Source: Lophium mytilinum (Eukaryota > Ascomycota > Dothideomycetes > Mytilinidiales > Mytilinidiaceae). From it: a stretch of 64,000 bases of DNA. The position numbers and the translations under genes were made by a program. The notes below the pieces were generated by a model that searched no databases, was not told the origin of the DNA, and saw only the letters and a program-made list of their open reading frames with translations. Of this stretch, positions 61,853 through 64,000 are shown piece by piece; the stretch's first letter is position 1, and each line of letters opens with the position of its first letter. The DNA lies in assembly GCA_010093605.1 (NCBI GenBank), contig MU004187.1, positions 191,383 to 255,382 of the forward strand, read 5' to 3'.

Positions 61853-62521
61853 TGGCTTGGTATATTGGAGCGGTATGTTGGGTGGCGGTTTGACGATATT
61901 CTCCTCTCTGGGCGCCTCCGGTCAAAGACGACGCGACATCGTTTGAGCGGGTTGGGTGGGTCCGGGGGTTGGTTGGCTGGGAGAACCTGGGCATTTGGAG
62001 ACACAGACCTTCGATTGTTTTGCTATACACGGCGGAACCATATTGAACAGCATTAGCATGGCGTTTGGGGCATTGTAGACCATCTTGTAAAAATAGTGCC
62101 CTGCGACGGTTGTAAATACATTGCACGTAAGGATCTCAAGCTATCATTGTACGGTGTGAATTCTATATGCACTCGAGCTACGACACTTCTTCATTGCTCG
62201 TTGTATTACTCCAAATTGGGATATGTAAGGCATCCACCATTCTTCTCCCCCATCCGTGATTCTGGATTGCTGCAGTCTGATTCAACCAAATTTCGAATTT
62301 GTTGTTCTGGAACTCGCATTTCGCTCATTAGGGGGGGTATCTTGGGTTGTTCCGGTCCTCAAGGTCGAGATTGCTTCGATGCAGGGCAGGATCCTGTCCC
62401 AGGTGATTGATCGAACGTGTCTGTAGCATAGCCTCTGAGGCGAAGCCGCTCTTAAACCCTTGGGGGTGATGGAATCCACTTCATACTAAGAGATCGTAGC
62501 ATTTGACAAGGGCTCCCGTAC
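61853..62521. other. Convergent 3' region, no gene seen
   Basis: This lies between the stops of PAM16 and RIO2. No motif was recognised. Confidence 0.6.
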
Positions 62522-63953
62522 TTATATAGACCATCCAGCAGCCGCCTTAGCAGCGCCACGTTTGGAGAATGTTGACGGGGCGACAGAAGGGGCGACAGCA
62601 GGAACGAGCTCCGGGACAGCTTCTCCATCCTGAATATCAAGAACCTCCATCCCGTCGACGAGACTCGAATGCAGGAGTCTCAGATTGGCCGCTGTGACTG
62701 GACCGCCTTGTGAGGGGAGCACGTCCTCATCTTCTGTGGGCGGGAGTGTTCCAACCTCAGGCTGAACAGGAAGGCCCTCTTCGGGCTCGCTGTCATCTTC
62801 TTCCTCTTCGCCTTCTGCCCGTCCTTCGCCCTCGACACCGTCCGCACCGACTTCTTTCATGTAAGCATCCAGTTCTTTCGCCATCTTTCTGCTGAACCCT
62901 GAGGCTTCAACCGCAATATCCAACCGATTTTGAACAACCTTGATAGACTCTGCAAAGAAGGGGCCCGGATCATCGCTAGTGAAGTGGAACCTCCTAGAGA
63001 AGAAGCGCTTGATACACGCCACATCCCTATCGAAATAATACTGTGCATTTGGGTGGTCGATCGAAACCATTTGCGGAAAATCAATGATAGTCGGGACGAG
63101 CGTAATCGATTCCGCGGGCTCCTTCACCTCATCGCCGCCTTCAGGCATCGGCGCGTTCCCTAGTGCATCCAGTTCTTGCTCCTCCTCGATATCTGGTAGC
63201 GAATGAGTCCTCCCATCCACCCCTGTCTTCCTCTCCTCAATGAGAATGTTGAACTCATTGTAATCTCCGTGAATGAGCCCCACTCCCGCTAACCGCACAA
63301 TCAGTGCCAACAGCTCTGCATACAGCCCTGCCGGATCTGGGACACTGCTGATCTGCCGCAGGGGGAACGCATTAATCAGACTCATTACAATCGTGTGTCT
63401 ACTCTGCGCCACTGGTACTGGCACTGGGAAGTCGTTCTCATGTAGCGCTTTCATGATCGCAAACTCTTTCAGTGCCGCGAGCCGGCTCATATACATCCAT
63501 GATCCAGACGTTCGATTACGGAGATAGTCGCGATTAGCCTTGACAGTGCGGAAGGAAATACGGCCCAGACGATGGATCTTGAGCACGCGCTGGATGCCTT
63601 CTGCGGAAGCGACGACGTAGATGTCGGATTCTTTGCCAACGCCGATTTGGTTGCCGACGCTGTAGATGCTAGTGGATTTGCGGTGGGTATTGAGGGCGAG
63701 GTAGTCCAGGCCGCCGTAGGTTAGGCGGTAGCCGTCGTCTTGTCATGTGTGAGTGGGTGATATTGGAGAAATGAAAGTAGACGTCAACGAAAGAATGACT
63801 GAACTGAGACCTACATTTCGCGTTTTGGATTTTTGCGATCAGGTTTACTTTGGCTAGATTGGATATATTTCTATGAACGCTGTTCCGGAGGCCAGATAGT
63901 TGTCCTATCAGTTTCGTGGGAACAAGTTCATGGTTTTTGCTGCCCATTTCCAC
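62522..63953 (-). CDS. RIO2: RIO2 atypical protein kinase/ATPase (first exon outside window)
   Basis: RIO2 is a conserved kinase/ATPase required for late cytoplasmic maturation of the 40S subunit. Two exons lie in the window: 63953-63815 and 63738-62522, split by a 76-nt intron (GTAGGT...TGACAAG, phase 1), for 451 residues. The visible start VEMGSKNHELVPTKLI follows an acceptor (CCCACAG) at 63954. The family N-terminus (about 20 residues) must be in an exon beyond 64000. The winged-helix part ends with NAKYDGYRLTYGGLDYLAL. Kinase landmarks are GNQIGVGKESDIYVV (glycine loop), the catalytic loop LIHGDYNEFNILI and the metal site TIIDFPQMVS. The acidic C-terminal region and the end (KRGAAKAAAGWSI) are fungal-type. 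The gene is partial only because of the window edge. Confidence 0.95.
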
Positions 63954-64000
63954 CTGTGGGATATTAGTTCCGTTCTATCCAAATTTTCGCAGAGCGCACG

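Noticed and set aside
1-64000. Nuclear code change (TAA/TAG read as Gln)
   Set aside because: RPS5, SED5, GCD1, PAM16 and other conserved genes end at normal positions with standard stops, so the internal stops are gene-specific.
1-64000. CRISPR arrays, rRNA genes, secondary-metabolite cluster
   Set aside because: No spaced direct repeats, no rRNA-like sequence, and no polyketide, peptide-synthetase or terpene core enzyme in the window.

Overview
The window looks like nuclear DNA of a filamentous ascomycete (Pezizomycotina; a Dothideomycete is possible but not proven). The evidence is many short spliceosomal introns (about 45-75 nt, GTRNGY donors, CTAAC/CTRAY-like branch sites), a HET-domain gene, a heme-thiolate peroxygenase, a fungal GH25 lysozyme, and a very AT-rich block at the left end with the look of RIP (repeat-induced point mutation).

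Layout. 1-4655 is a gene-free, RIP-degraded repeat block with LTR-retroelement-like remains and a large inverted repeat. It stops abruptly about 125 bp before ESF2 (4780-5700). 6.1-19.5 kb is an accessory-type stretch: a secreted GH25 lysozyme, an APH-type phosphotransferase, the first member of an unrecognised gene family (here called FamA), a Ser/Thr-rich single-pass membrane protein, and a GPI-anchored arylsulfotransferase-like protein. A dispersed repeat occurs in opposite orientations at 6.1 and 10.4 kb. 19.7-32.5 kb holds a HET-domain gene, a coiled-coil protein, ribosomal protein S5, and two uncharacterised membrane proteins. 33.0-39.5 kb holds two more family members in tandem on the minus strand (FamB and FamC). 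41-50 kb holds an AIM6-like phosphodiesterase, a peroxisomal ABCD transporter, a hemerythrin-like gene with an in-frame stop, and the peroxygenase. 52.5-64 kb is mostly conserved housekeeping: a PMM-like HAD phosphatase, RPF1 and KRR1 (divergent), SED5, eIF2B-gamma (GCD1), PAM16 and RIO2 (its first exon lies off the right edge).

How the genes relate. Five genes serve ribosome biogenesis or structure (ESF2, RPS5, RPF1, KRR1, RIO2), and RPF1/KRR1 share a 307-bp intergenic promoter. The accessory genes do not form a recognisable metabolic cluster.

The main find is the FamA/FamB/FamC family. It has an RAL motif near the N-terminus, a core of about 200 residues ending in a YALK...NxPIxxRR block, an AALGI motif, and a disordered tail. 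FamA and FamC share three coding introns at identical positions. FamB has none of the three, yet appears to keep a 5'-leader intron. All three also show an in-frame TAA/TAG followed by further open frame. Each stop is one C-to-T change (in a CpA context) away from a glutamine codon, which fits RIP-like decay but could also mean stop-codon readthrough.
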